Source: Aureispira anguillae (GTDB taxonomy: Bacteria; Bacteroidota; Bacteroidia; Chitinophagales; Saprospiraceae). Taken from it: a DNA stretch of 64,000 nucleotides. Each line of letters opens with the position of its first letter. The stretch's first letter is position 1. Positions 45,724 to 54,795 of the stretch are shown in pieces. The notes under the pieces are model-generated. The model saw nothing but the letters and a program-made list of their open reading frames with translations. It was not told the origin of the DNA and ran no database searches. The stretch covers positions 6,797,001 through 6,861,000 of the forward strand of contig NZ_AP026867.1 in the NCBI RefSeq assembly GCF_026000115.1. Reading direction: 5' to 3'. Position numbers and translations under genes: made by a program.

Positions 45724-47721
45724 ATGACATTTCAGCAACAAATCTTACAAGGCATTCCTGCAAACTTACCTGCGCCTAAAAGCTACCCTGCTAATGCCAA
45801 TCGTGCTCCTAAACGAAAAGACATTCTATCCAAAGAAGAAAAGCAGTTGGCTATCCGAAATGCTTTGCGTTATTTTCCTCAAGAATGGCATCAAGAATTG
45901 GCCGTAGAGTTTGCGCAAGAATTAAAGGATTATGGGCGTATTTATATGTATCGATTTAAGCCTGATTATAAAATTTATGCTAGACCTTTAGCCGATTATC
46001 CTGCACAATCGTTGCAAGCAGGGGCGATTATGTTGATGATTCAAAACAACTTAGATCCTGCCGTTGCACAACACCCTGAAGAGTTGATTACCTATGGGGG
46101 AAATGGAGCGGTGTTTCAAAATTGGGCGCAGTATCTTTTAACCATGCAATATTTGGCAACGATGACGGACGAACAGACCTTGCACATGTATTCTGGTCAT
46201 CCAATGGGGCTGTTTCCGTCTTCTAAAAATGCTCCAAGAGTTGTTGTGACCAATGGTATGATGATTCCCAATTATTCTAAACCTGATGATTGGGAAAAAT
46301 TTAATGCACTGGGGGTAACTCAATATGGACAGATGACAGCAGGCTCATTTATGTATATTGGACCACAGGGAATTGTACATGGTACTACAATTACGGTAAT
46401 GAATGCGTTTCGAAAAATTTTGAAGGAAGGAGAAACTCCCAAAGGCAAAATATTCTTGACTGCTGGTTTGGGAGGAATGAGTGGAGCGCAGCCCAAAGCA
46501 GGAAATATTGCAGGATGTATTAGTATTTGTGCAGAGGTTAATGCCAAGGCAGCAACAAAGCGTCATGAACAGGGATGGGTAGATCTATTGATTGATAATA
46601 TGGATCACTTAATCCAACGAGTCAAAGAAGCACAAGCAAAGGATGAAGTCGTTTCTATTGCCTTTATTGGTAATGTTGTAGATGTATGGGAGCGTTTTGA
46701 TGAAGAAGGCATTTTTATTCATGTAGGATCCGACCAGACGTCACTACATATACCTTGGACAGGCGGTTATTACCCTGTTGGGCTTTCTTATGAGGAGTCT
46801 AATCGATTGATTCGAGAGGAACCAGACTTGTTCAAACAAAAAGTAAAAGCGTCTTTGCGCCGTCATGCAGCAGCTATAAATAATCATACGGCAAAAGGGA
46901 CTTACTTCTTTGATTATGGGAATGCTTTTTTGTTGGAAGCTTCTAGAGCTGATGCAGATGTTATGGCCGCCAATAAGATTGATTTTAAATACCCTTCTTA
47001 TGTACAAGATATTTTAGGACCGATGTGTTTTGATTATGGATTTGGTCCGTTTCGTTGGGTCTGTACTTCTGGAAAACCTGAAGACTTAGATCGGACAGAT
47101 GAAATAGCAATGCAGGTACTACAACAAATTATGGAAACTGCGCCTAGCGAGATCCAGTTGCAAATGCAAGATAATATCACATGGATAAAGGATGCCAAGA
47201 AAAATAAAATGGTTGTGGGGTCTCAGGCTCGTATTTTATATGCTGATGCAGAAGGGCGAGCAAAAATAGCTCAAGCTTTTAATGATGCGATTGCCAAAGG
47301 AGAGATTGGTGCAGTTGTTTTAGGGCGAGATCATCATGATGTGAGCGGAACCGATTCTCCTTATCGAGAAACTTCTAATATTTATGATGGTAGCCGATTT
47401 ACAGCAGATATGGCCATTCAGAATGTTATTGGAGATAGTTTTAGAGGAGCCACTTGGGTCTCCATCCATAACGGTGGTGGTGTAGGCTGGGGAGAAGTTA
47501 TGAATGGTGGTTTTGGAATGTTGTTGGATGGTTCAGCGACAGCAGAGGAACGGTTGAAGAGCATGTTGTTTTATGATGTCAATAATGGGATCGCAAGACG
47601 TAGTTGGGCAAGAAATAAGGAAGCTTTGTTTGCTATAAAGCGAGAAATGGAACGCACACCAACGTTAAAAGTGACAGTGCCTAATTTAGTTGAGGATGCC
47701 TTGTTAGAGGGGCTTTTTTAA
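45724..47721 (+). CDS. hutU: Urocanate hydratase
   Basis: HutU converts urocanate to imidazolonepropionate with NAD+ as electrophile. The protein is 665 aa, about 100 longer than the proteobacterial form, the long type seen in Bacteroidota. Motifs: YGGNGAVFQNWAQYLLTM, YSGHPMGLFPSSKNAPR, FLTAGLGGMSGAQPKAGNIA (Rossmann loop) and MCFDYGFGPFRWVCTSG; the terminal part includes SIHNGGGVGWGEVMNGGFGM. Middle gene of the hut operon. Confidence 0.95.
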   Translation: MTFQQQILQGIPANLPAPKSYPANANRAPKRKDILSKEEKQLAIRNALRYFPQEWHQELAVEFAQELKDYGRIYMYRFKPDYKIYARPLADYPAQSLQAGAIMLMIQNNLDPAVAQHPEELITYGGNGAVFQNWAQYLLTMQYLATMTDEQTLHMYSGHPMGLFPSSKNAPRVVVTNGMMIPNYSKPDDWEKFNALGVTQYGQMTAGSFMYIGPQGIVHGTTITVMNAFRKILKEGETPKGKIFLTAGLGGMSGAQPKAGNIAGCISICAEVNAKAATKRHEQGWVDLLIDNMDHLIQRVKEAQAKDEVVSIAFIGNVVDVWERFDEEGIFIHVGSDQTSLHIPWTGGYYPVGLSYEESNRLIREEPDLFKQKVKASLRRHAAAINNHTAKGTYFFDYGNAFLLEASRADADVMAANKIDFKYPSYVQDILGPMCFDYGFGPFRWVCTSGKPEDLDRTDEIAMQVLQQIMETAPSEIQLQMQDNITWIKDAKKNKMVVGSQARILYADAEGRAKIAQAFNDAIAKGEIGAVVLGRDHHDVSGTDSPYRETSNIYDGSRFTADMAIQNVIGDSFRGATWVSIHNGGGVGWGEVMNGGFGMLLDGSATAEERLKSMLFYDVNNGIARRSWARNKEALFAIKREMERTPTLKVTVPNLVEDALLEGLF

Positions 47722-47750
47722 GGAGATAAATATATTTTACGATCAAAGAA

Positions 47751-48722
47751 ATGAATTATTCTAAGGGGTGTTATTTGCCTCCTCAGAAATCTTGTTGGAC
47801 AGGACGAGCGACAAAACCTGAAATCGGAACTCAATATTGGCATCAGGCCATTGAGTTATGCGATGTACATGCGTTAAAAAAGGATCAACAATTTGATGTA
47901 GCGCTATTGGGGTATGCTTGTGATGAAGGAGTTCGAAGAAATTTAGGAAGGGTAGGGGCTAAAGATGGTCCCTATGCTTTTCGGCAACGATTGGCTCAAC
48001 TTCCTTTTCACCATAGCTCAAAACAGGTGATAGATTTGGGGGATATTGTTTGTCAAGATGAGAATATGGAAGCTAGTCAAAAGACCTTGGCAGCGGTTGT
48101 TGGTTCATTAATTGACAGGGCTGTCCTTCCAATTGTTATTGGCGGTGGGCACGATATGGCGTATGGGCATTTTAAAGGAATTTGGAACGCTCTTGCAACA
48201 GATTCTAAACCTAGCATTGGTATTATTAATTTTGATGCCCATTTTGATTTAAGACCTTTAGAAGGAAAGGCCAATTCAGGAACGCCCTTTTATCAAATTC
48301 TTCAAGAATTTGAACCTTGGGTTGACTATTTTGCAATTGGTATTCAACAGCAATCCAATACCAAAGAACTGTTTGATATTGCTAAGGAAAAAAAGGTAAA
48401 CTATGTAAGGAATTACGATTGTGAACGAGCTAATTTTGAGGCAATTATTAAGCAATTAACTCCCTTTGTTGAGCGAAATGATTTTTTATACATTACCATT
48501 GATTTAGACGGGTTTTCATCTGCTTATGCGCCAGGAGTGTCTGCTCCTTCTCCAATGGGATTTACGCCATATTTTGTATTAAAAATGTTGCACTATTTAT
48601 TAGGTACTCAAAAGGTTATTGCTTGCGATATTGCAGAGTTGAACCCTCGTTTTGACCGAGATAATGCAACGGCAAACTTAGCCGCAAGAATTGTAGATTA
48701 TATTGTAGAGAATAAATCGTAG
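47751..48722 (+). CDS. hutG: Formimidoylglutamase
   Basis: HutG hydrolyses N-formimidoyl-L-glutamate to glutamate and formamide. It is a 323-aa arginase/agmatinase superfamily enzyme. The binuclear Mn ligands are visible in IGGGHDMAYGH, INFDAHFDLRP and TIDLDGFSSAYAPGV. Operon position after hutH-hutU separates it from agmatinase or arginase. Imidazolonepropionase (hutI), which acts between HutU and HutG, is not in the operon or window. Confidence 0.9.
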   Translation: MNYSKGCYLPPQKSCWTGRATKPEIGTQYWHQAIELCDVHALKKDQQFDVALLGYACDEGVRRNLGRVGAKDGPYAFRQRLAQLPFHHSSKQVIDLGDIVCQDENMEASQKTLAAVVGSLIDRAVLPIVIGGGHDMAYGHFKGIWNALATDSKPSIGIINFDAHFDLRPLEGKANSGTPFYQILQEFEPWVDYFAIGIQQQSNTKELFDIAKEKKVNYVRNYDCERANFEAIIKQLTPFVERNDFLYITIDLDGFSSAYAPGVSAPSPMGFTPYFVLKMLHYLLGTQKVIACDIAELNPRFDRDNATANLAARIVDYIVENKS

Positions 48723-48743
48723 GGAGGTGGCTCAATTTGGAAA

Positions 48744-48788
48744 TGTACCAATTTGAAAATGTATTTAGTTCATCTTCAAATTGGTACA
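48744..48788. terminator. Convergent-gene hairpin downstream of hutG
   Basis: Perfect 14-bp arms TGTACCAATTTGAA (48744-48757) and TTCAAATTGGTACA (48775-48788), overlapping the convergent stop region of the DUF3810 gene. Contains AATTTGAAAATG, as do the hairpins at 27.1 and 50.3 kb. Confidence 0.6.
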
Positions 48789-48791
48789 ACC

Positions 48792-49913
48792 TTACCGTTG
48801 ATGGTTGTATTTTTTGCGCCAAGAAGACACCAATAAAACCATTCTATCATAACTTTTTATACCATCTTTGACCCCCTGTACTTTTAAAAAAACATCATAA
48901 ACCGCAGGTTGTAAAAAGGGAATAAAAGGAGGGTAAAGATCTTGATTGGCATAAATGGCTTCTATATCATTGTGCATACCTCTAGCAATGGTTGCCCGTT
49001 CTGCTAGATAATCTTCTTCCGTCATAAATTCCATCATAGAACTATAAACATAACGCCAATACATTAAGTAGCCCGAATAGCGAATAACAGGATTTTTAGA
49101 CTCAATGCAAGCTAAAAAGCCTAAAAAATTACAGCTTGCCTCGCTTCCAAAACCATAGCCATGACCTAGTTCATGAGCAATTGTAAAGGGTTTGGAAATA
49201 GGATGCAAACCTGCGTCAATATGCCCTTCCCCTGTAAATGGAAAATAAACACCAGAGCTGTTGAAGCGCAATAAAACCCCTTTGGGTTGGAGTAGCCTAC
49301 CTCGAACATGCCCCGAATAGTCGTAACCGTATTTTTTAAGTACTTTTTCGAGTAGCTTACGCATTTCTGTTTCCAAATCGTTAGGGTAATATGCTGCTGT
49401 AATGGCATTGGTATCTGAATTTGGAATTTGAAGGCGTGTTTCGATACATGTATTTTTAATGTATTGAGCTTCTTCCCAAATCTGTTCAAAATTCATCGAA
49501 TCAGGTATTTGAAGCCCAATTTGTTCTGCCATTGGAACTCTTGCATAGTTATACCCCCAAAGCAATAAAAACCAAAAGACAAGTCCCATTAAAAAAGAGA
49601 AAAAAGACTTCGGATAGCCCTTGCCTTTGATACCTTCTTTGCGAATAACGAGTTGCGTCATCAATCGCCAGAATAGAATAGCAATCCATAAAAAAACAAT
49701 TAAGCCAAATAAATAAATGCCTGCAATGGGAAGTAAACCAATCGTGTTATCAAAAAAACTACGTACCCAAGGGTATAGTCCTCTAGCATAGAATTGCTCA
49801 CACCATTGAGGTTGATAACTAAATACAATTCGGAGGAGAATGGCACTAAGTCCTAGCTTTATCCAAAGGGATTGGCGGTTTTCTTTGGTAGGGAGTTTAA
49901 CGTTCATAGGCAA
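48792..49913 (-). CDS. DUF3810 zinc-metalloprotease-like membrane protein
   Basis: The protein is 373 aa. Three N-terminal membrane segments lie at ~18-32, ~55-82 and ~100-120. An extracytoplasmic domain follows with HELGHGYGFGSE (HExxH zinc motif, residues ~245-249) and a downstream acidic/aromatic stretch (YWRYVYSSMMEFMTEEDYLA). This layout defines DUF3810. Peptidase activity is inferred from HExxH only. A monocistronic gene; its stop abuts a convergent hairpin. Confidence 0.85.
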   Translation of the reverse strand: MPMNVKLPTKENRQSLWIKLGLSAILLRIVFSYQPQWCEQFYARGLYPWVRSFFDNTIGLLPIAGIYLFGLIVFLWIAILFWRLMTQLVIRKEGIKGKGYPKSFFSFLMGLVFWFLLLWGYNYARVPMAEQIGLQIPDSMNFEQIWEEAQYIKNTCIETRLQIPNSDTNAITAAYYPNDLETEMRKLLEKVLKKYGYDYSGHVRGRLLQPKGVLLRFNSSGVYFPFTGEGHIDAGLHPISKPFTIAHELGHGYGFGSEASCNFLGFLACIESKNPVIRYSGYLMYWRYVYSSMMEFMTEEDYLAERATIARGMHNDIEAIYANQDLYPPFIPFLQPAVYDVFLKVQGVKDGIKSYDRMVLLVSSWRKKYNHQR

Positions 49914-50116
49914 GTTGAATGATGAATTGGTTCTTAGCTGCGCTAATTTTCAGTTCTTAAAAATAATGAAATCTTTTGATAATCTGTGTTGGATGGGTGA
50001 GAAGCTTTAGGGGAGGCTTGTATTAGCCTGCTATCCTTGAAAACGTATAATTTTTAGAAATGGTAGTGTTTCTTATGTGTCAATGCGAATACTGTTTTAT
50101 TATTTAGAAAAAAACA

Positions 50117-50317
50117 ATGAAAAACACAATTAAAGTAGGTCGAGCGATTCTTGATTTGACCCAAGAAGAACTGGCAAAACGGGTGGGAGTATCTCGTCAA
50201 ACGATTAATTCTATAGAAAAAGGACGTTATGTGCCTTCTACTATTTTGGCCTTAAAAATCGCCCGTGTTTTTGAAAAAACTGTAGAAGAGATTTTTGAGT
50301 TGGAGGAAGGAGATTAA
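50117..50317 (+). CDS. Small XRE-family (Cro/CI-like) regulator
   Basis: The protein is 66 aa and is almost wholly one HTH domain: TQEELAKRVGVSRQTINSIE (helices 2-3) followed by GRYVPSTILALKIARVF and an acidic tail. It is of the YozG/BH-type stand-alone HTH group, which in many bacteria accompanies a membrane protein; none is adjacent here. The target is unknown. Confidence 0.88.
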   Translation: MKNTIKVGRAILDLTQEELAKRVGVSRQTINSIEKGRYVPSTILALKIARVFEKTVEEIFELEEGD

Positions 50318-50322
50318 AAAAA

Positions 50323-50388
50323 ATGATACAATTTGATGATTTGAAAATGCAACAATTAGCACATTTTTAAATCTTCAAATTGTATCAT
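50323..50388. terminator. Convergent-gene hairpin between XRE gene and lpdA
   Basis: ATGATACAATTTGA (50323-50336) pairs with TCAAATTGTATCAT (50375-50388), and GATTTgAAAATG (50338-50349) with CATTTTtAAATC (50362-50373). The stem is about 26 bp with two mismatches. Confidence 0.6.
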
Positions 50389-50426
50389 CCCTAAACGATA
50401 ATCATCTTAGAAAAATAAGCCAATAA

Positions 50427-51842
50427 CTACATGTGGATTGGGCGATTATCTGTTGCTGCCAAAGCAGCCTCTTTAACAGCTTCTGTAAAGGTTGGATGTG
50501 CATGGCTAATGCGTGAAATATCTTCAGCAGAAGCACGATATTCCATAGCTACAACGGCCTCAGCAATAATATCTGCTACACGAGCACCGATCATATGTAC
50601 CCCAAGAACTTCATCCGTTTCTTTGTGTGCAATAACTTTTACAAAACCATCAATGTCGGTACTAGCACGAGCACGTCCCAAAGCACGGAAAGGAAATTTT
50701 CCTGTTTTGATTGGAACACCTGCATCTTTTAATTCTTTTTCTGTTTGTCCAACAGCGGCAACCTCAGGCCAAGTGTAAACAACACCAGGAATTAGATTGT
50801 AGTTGATATGAGGATGTTGACCAACCATATACTCCGCAACATAAGTTCCTTCTTCTTCGGCTTTGTGCGCTAACATAGCCCCTTTTACAACATCGCCAAT
50901 GGCAAAAATACCAGGAACATTAGTTTCTAGGTGGCTGTTGGTTTCGATACGTCCTCTTTCATCAACGTTTACACCTGCATTTTCAAGCCCTAAATTATCG
51001 GTATAAGGACGGCGACCAATCGCAATAAGACAATAATCAGCCTCTAGTGCAACTTCTTTATCGTCTTTTCTTGATTTAGCAGTTACCACAACGCCTTTAT
51101 CATCAGAGGTTACTGTAGTTACCATGTGATTGAGGTGGAAACCAAATTTGAGTCCTTTCTTTAGTACCTTGCGCATTTCTTTGCCTAAGTCGGCATCCAT
51201 GGTACCCAAGACAGCATTGGCATACTCTACCACTTCTACCTTTGCTCCTAAACGAGCCCAAACAGAACCCAATTCTAAGCCAATAACACCAGCACCAATC
51301 ACCACAACGCTTTTAGGAACCTCTGTAAGATTTAATGCTTCTGTAGAGGTAATAATGCGTTTTTTGTCATAATTAAATGCGGGAGGAGTAACAGGCTTAG
51401 AACCTGTTGCTATAATTACTTTATCCGTATTGATAACAGCAACCTCTTTAGACGCATCATCCTTATTGGTTACTTTGATGGTATTTTTGTCCACAAAAGA
51501 GCCATGTCCTTCATAAACATCAATTTTATTCTTTTTCATCAAAAATTGAACACCATCGCAAGTTTTAGAAACCACATCATCTTTGCGAGCAATCATGGTT
51601 TTCATGTCAACACTTAGATTGTCTAAACTAATACCATGTGTTGCAAATGATTTTTCGGCATTGTGATAATGCTCAGAAGAATCTAATAATGCTTTAGAAG
51701 GAATGCAACCCACATTTAAGCAAGTACCTCCAAGGGTAGAATAACGTTCAATAATAGCGGTCTTTAGACCAAGTTGTGCACATCGGATAGCGGCAACATA
51801 ACCACCAGGACCAGAACCGATAACCGTAACATCGTATTTCAT
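50427..51842 (-). CDS. lpdA: Dihydrolipoyl dehydrogenase (E3)
   Basis: FAD/NAD-dependent E3 subunit that reoxidises lipoyl groups of 2-oxoacid dehydrogenases. The protein is 471 aa. FAD-binding GSGPGGYVAAIRCAQLG (residues ~9-25), redox disulfide GGTCLNVGCIPSKALL (Cys-x4-Cys), NAD-binding VIGAGVIGLELGSVWARLGA, and the C-terminal His-Glu pair SHAHPTFTEAVKEAAL. It should serve the SucB complex encoded at 31-32 kb and others. Monocistronic here. Confidence 0.95.
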   Translation of the reverse strand: MKYDVTVIGSGPGGYVAAIRCAQLGLKTAIIERYSTLGGTCLNVGCIPSKALLDSSEHYHNAEKSFATHGISLDNLSVDMKTMIARKDDVVSKTCDGVQFLMKKNKIDVYEGHGSFVDKNTIKVTNKDDASKEVAVINTDKVIIATGSKPVTPPAFNYDKKRIITSTEALNLTEVPKSVVVIGAGVIGLELGSVWARLGAKVEVVEYANAVLGTMDADLGKEMRKVLKKGLKFGFHLNHMVTTVTSDDKGVVVTAKSRKDDKEVALEADYCLIAIGRRPYTDNLGLENAGVNVDERGRIETNSHLETNVPGIFAIGDVVKGAMLAHKAEEEGTYVAEYMVGQHPHINYNLIPGVVYTWPEVAAVGQTEKELKDAGVPIKTGKFPFRALGRARASTDIDGFVKVIAHKETDEVLGVHMIGARVADIIAEAVVAMEYRASAEDISRISHAHPTFTEAVKEAALAATDNRPIHM

Positions 51843-51943
51843 ACTATGGGTGCTATTTAAAATTAAAAATTTATTTTTATATACTTCGATAACTTTATGT
51901 TGAGAACATTCAAAAGAGCCAAAAAGTTCTGTTATCTAATTGC

Positions 51944-53029
51944 TTAATTTTTAGCAATATTTTGTTGTGCTATTTGTTGCTGCAAATTCTGCCCATGCAA
52001 CATTTGAAGTTTAAATTGGCGTGCCTTTTTGCGGCTACTCCCAATGGCTAATAAAACAGTCATTAACAAAATACAGCCGATTATAATATAAGGCCACACT
52101 AAGGCAGCATCTAATACAAATTGCTTGAAATTAGACCATCCAATGGTCAAATTCGTTGAAAAATCAGCACTAAATGTTTCTGCTTTAGGTTTGGCAATAT
52201 CTATGGTTTGATAAAAAGAAACTAAAATAGCACTGTGGGCTTGGTTACTCAAGGCATTTTTAGCCGTTAATACCGCCAAATCCAAACGCTCTGTTACTTC
52301 AGAAATTTTATCTTTAATTTGTAATTGATCTTCTAAGTTATTTAACGCTGCCAATTGTTTATTCAGGTCATCCAGTTGCTCTTTGGTTGATGCAATTTTG
52401 CTTTGCATTTGCAAAAAATTAGTATTTTCTTCCTGCTGCCAAATCTGTTTTTTTCGAATAACTACTGCTAAATCTCGAAACTCTTTAATCAGTGTCTCAA
52501 AATTATTGGGAGTGGTGTAGATTTCCATGGTATTTCTTTTGTGAAAATCTGTCATCTGCTCTACTTCACTGGCAATATTAAACTCATATTTGGTAGCCAA
52601 TTGATGAATCTTGTTGTAGGTATCTTGATAATCCCGAACATTTAGTAAAATTGCTCCATTATTGGTTTTGTCTTCTGCGCTTAAAGCAGTGGTTTTTTGT
52701 GTGTTACTAATAGAATCCAGTTGCTTTAATTCTTCCTCTTTAGTAGAAGGAGTTAGAGTCGATTGTTCTTTGGTTGAAGATTGAGACTCTAGTGTTTTTA
52801 AGGTTGTTTTTAGCGCAGTTGTTGCTTGGGGAGAAACTACAAATGCCTTTGTGCTAAGTGGCGCATCATTTAGTACTTTGATATGTTGAGCAATCGTTTG
52901 ATTAAATTGGGCTTCGAGCGCTTGATGAGCTTGAATTTGATTGCTTTTATATAAGTCCATTTCGGAGGGCTGGGAAGCTTGGCAAGAAACCATCAAAAGA
53001 CTTAAAAGTAGAAAATACAAATAGTGCAT
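51944..53029 (-). CDS. DUF4349 lipoprotein
   Basis: The protein is 361 aa from ATG 53029, where a lipoprotein signal begins (MHYLYFLLLSLLMVSCQAS, lipobox VSC); the frame open to 53077 lacks this. The DUF4349 body includes ILLNVRDYQDTYNKIHQLAT and a coiled coil (~220-280, SKIASTKEQLDDLNKQLAAL). A C-terminal membrane helix (WPYIIIGCILLMTVLLAIGS) and a short basic tail follow. It is therefore held at both ends, in an envelope location. Function of the family unknown. Confidence 0.82.
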   Translation of the reverse strand: MHYLYFLLLSLLMVSCQASQPSEMDLYKSNQIQAHQALEAQFNQTIAQHIKVLNDAPLSTKAFVVSPQATTALKTTLKTLESQSSTKEQSTLTPSTKEEELKQLDSISNTQKTTALSAEDKTNNGAILLNVRDYQDTYNKIHQLATKYEFNIASEVEQMTDFHKRNTMEIYTTPNNFETLIKEFRDLAVVIRKKQIWQQEENTNFLQMQSKIASTKEQLDDLNKQLAALNNLEDQLQIKDKISEVTERLDLAVLTAKNALSNQAHSAILVSFYQTIDIAKPKAETFSADFSTNLTIGWSNFKQFVLDAALVWPYIIIGCILLMTVLLAIGSSRKKARQFKLQMLHGQNLQQQIAQQNIAKN

Positions 53030-53172
53030 GAAAGTAATTGTTTTACTAATAAAGAAGGTAAACTGGTTTGATAACAATTGGTAAATACTGCAAAACTAAT
53101 AAAACTCTATAGGATTTGAGCAGTAATTAGTTGAAAAACTGTATTAATCTTTAGAGACTTGTTATCGAATAA

Positions 53173-53513
53173 TACTCCGTTGATTAGTTAGTGCGCGTTG
53201 CTTATGATCGCTTCACTCATTGTTCCCTGTGGTCATGAGCGCTGCGCTTAGTTATTCCCTACGGTCATGAGATAGTTTTTTAATAAAAAACATAAAAAAG
53301 CAGTGCCTTCGCTTTTACCTACGGTGCTAGGCATTCCAGTTGGTACACAGTACCAAGCTGCTCGTGCACTACGTTTATGTGGTATAGCTTTGGCTACAAG
53401 CATGCCCAGTTCACTGCGTTCATGCACTACATTGATTGTCAGGTTTTTGATATTTTAAGTCGCCAAAATACATGATACTGATAATCAATGTAGTACGATT
53501 TTTTAACGGAGTA
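53173..53513. repeat. Palindromic intergenic element, copy D (TIR TACTCCGTT), largest, inverted
   Basis: The element is 341 bp with ends TACTCCGTT (53173-53181) and AACGGAGTA (53505-53513). Read on the minus strand it contains CCTAGCACCGTAGGTAAAAG and GGCACTGCTTTTTTATG, then AAAAAACTATCTCATGACC, matching copies A and B. Extra short hairpins (GGTACACAGTACC) account for its greater length. No gene lies in the 521-bp gap (53030-53550). Confidence 0.7.
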
Positions 53514-53550
53514 ATGATCGAATAGAATGGGGCTTAACTTCTAAAGATTT

Positions 53551-54570
53551 TTAAAATAGAATAATACCATCAATAGTAGATCCTAATAAGGATTTTTTAA
53601 AGGTATAATACAACGAAATATTACCATAGACAGAGGGGCTCAAAGTAGGGGATGGAAAAGGCGGGCTGTTCCATCTAAAACTAGGGAATTGGTAGGGGTA
53701 ACAACCTGCTTCTAAGTATAAAATAGCTTGTGAGCTGAGTTTAATATTGGCTGTTATACTGCTACGAATTCTAAAATTGCCAAAGACATAACGCTCTATG
53801 GTTTGGTGGTTGGCTCGATGACCAAAGGCAGTGGAAAAATTTGATAAACCTGCCGTCAGATCTATTTTGAGGGTAGAGGAAGCTTTAAATGAGAATCTGA
53901 TTTGGACAGGGAGAGTTATATTGACCCAAATTCCCTTGCTCAGTTTGGCTTGTAGACCAAAAAATGGGGCAGGGATGATTTGCCCGTTGTTATAACTAAA
54001 AAAGAGGCCGTAATACCAGTAAAAATTAAAGTTTTTGATATGGGCAAAACCAATCATTGCTGTGACACTAGGAATAGGAGTAGCTTGGATGGATTGTAGA
54101 TCTTCTTGCAGCCCAATATTGATAGAATAGAATAACAATTTGGGCTTTCTCATCGCTTTGGCGATCAAATGAACGCCAGAAATGCCTGTTGTAAAACCAT
54201 AGGTAAAATGCTTTTTTTGTTTAAATGGATGAAGTGCCGTTGTATCTTTATAAGCTAAATCTAAATACATCAATTTGGGGCGAAAATTCCAAAACAACTG
54301 ATAGGCTTTTAGTTTTGCTGTTTTTTTGAGTCGAAGCGTGAGCAGTTTTTTCCAATCTACTTTTAGTTTTAACTTACTTTTAATGGGGATAATACAATTG
54401 ATGTCTGCTTGCCCTTGATGCAGCCGATCTTTATTCAAAAAATTAAAATCATGGCTATAAGTACTGTTGATTCTTATGCTAGGCTGAAAAAATTGATTAA
54501 AAATGAACGATTGCCCTCTAGAAATTGTAGAAAGGAGGAGGAAAACTATTATATTAAAGTAATATTTCAT
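53551..54570 (-). CDS. Predicted outer-membrane beta-barrel protein
   Basis: The protein is 339 aa from ATG 54570 with a signal peptide (MKYYFNIIVFLLLSTISRGQ). The rest is made of alternating hydrophobic strands ending in a C-terminal aromatic-rich stretch (YGNISLYYTFKKSLLGSTID), consistent with an outer-membrane barrel similar to DUF6268-type proteins; family membership is not confirmed. Very basic (many K/R) for an outer-membrane protein. Divergent from parA. Confidence 0.7.
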   Translation of the reverse strand: MKYYFNIIVFLLLSTISRGQSFIFNQFFQPSIRINSTYSHDFNFLNKDRLHQGQADINCIIPIKSKLKLKVDWKKLLTLRLKKTAKLKAYQLFWNFRPKLMYLDLAYKDTTALHPFKQKKHFTYGFTTGISGVHLIAKAMRKPKLLFYSINIGLQEDLQSIQATPIPSVTAMIGFAHIKNFNFYWYYGLFFSYNNGQIIPAPFFGLQAKLSKGIWVNITLPVQIRFSFKASSTLKIDLTAGLSNFSTAFGHRANHQTIERYVFGNFRIRSSITANIKLSSQAILYLEAGCYPYQFPSFRWNSPPFPSPTLSPSVYGNISLYYTFKKSLLGSTIDGIILF

Positions 54571-54684
54571 ACTTGTGTTTTTTTTATAAATCAATAGGAG
54601 AAGTCCCTTTAGGCTTTAAACGCCATCAAATAAGTTATAATTTCTAAAAATAGTTACCAATTGTTTACTTAAAATTAGTGCATA

Positions 54685-54718
54685 ATTGATAAAATGAAAT
54701 GAAATTTTATTATTTTTG
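54685..54718 (+). promoter_or_regulatory. Candidate promoter of the parA operon
   Basis: ATTG (54685-54688), 22-nt spacer, TATTTTTG (54711-54718), 78 nt upstream of the parA start. Matches the TTG / TAnnTTTG pattern. Confidence 0.4.
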
Positions 54719-54795
54719 GGGATTGAATTAGAATTTTGATTTTAATCATATTACTTCTATAATAGGAAGTTTATACCATGTGAAAAAATAAGAGA

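Noticed and set aside
9605-53513. Repeats as a CRISPR array
   Set aside because: Copies are far apart, long and palindromic, with no regular spacers and no cas genes.
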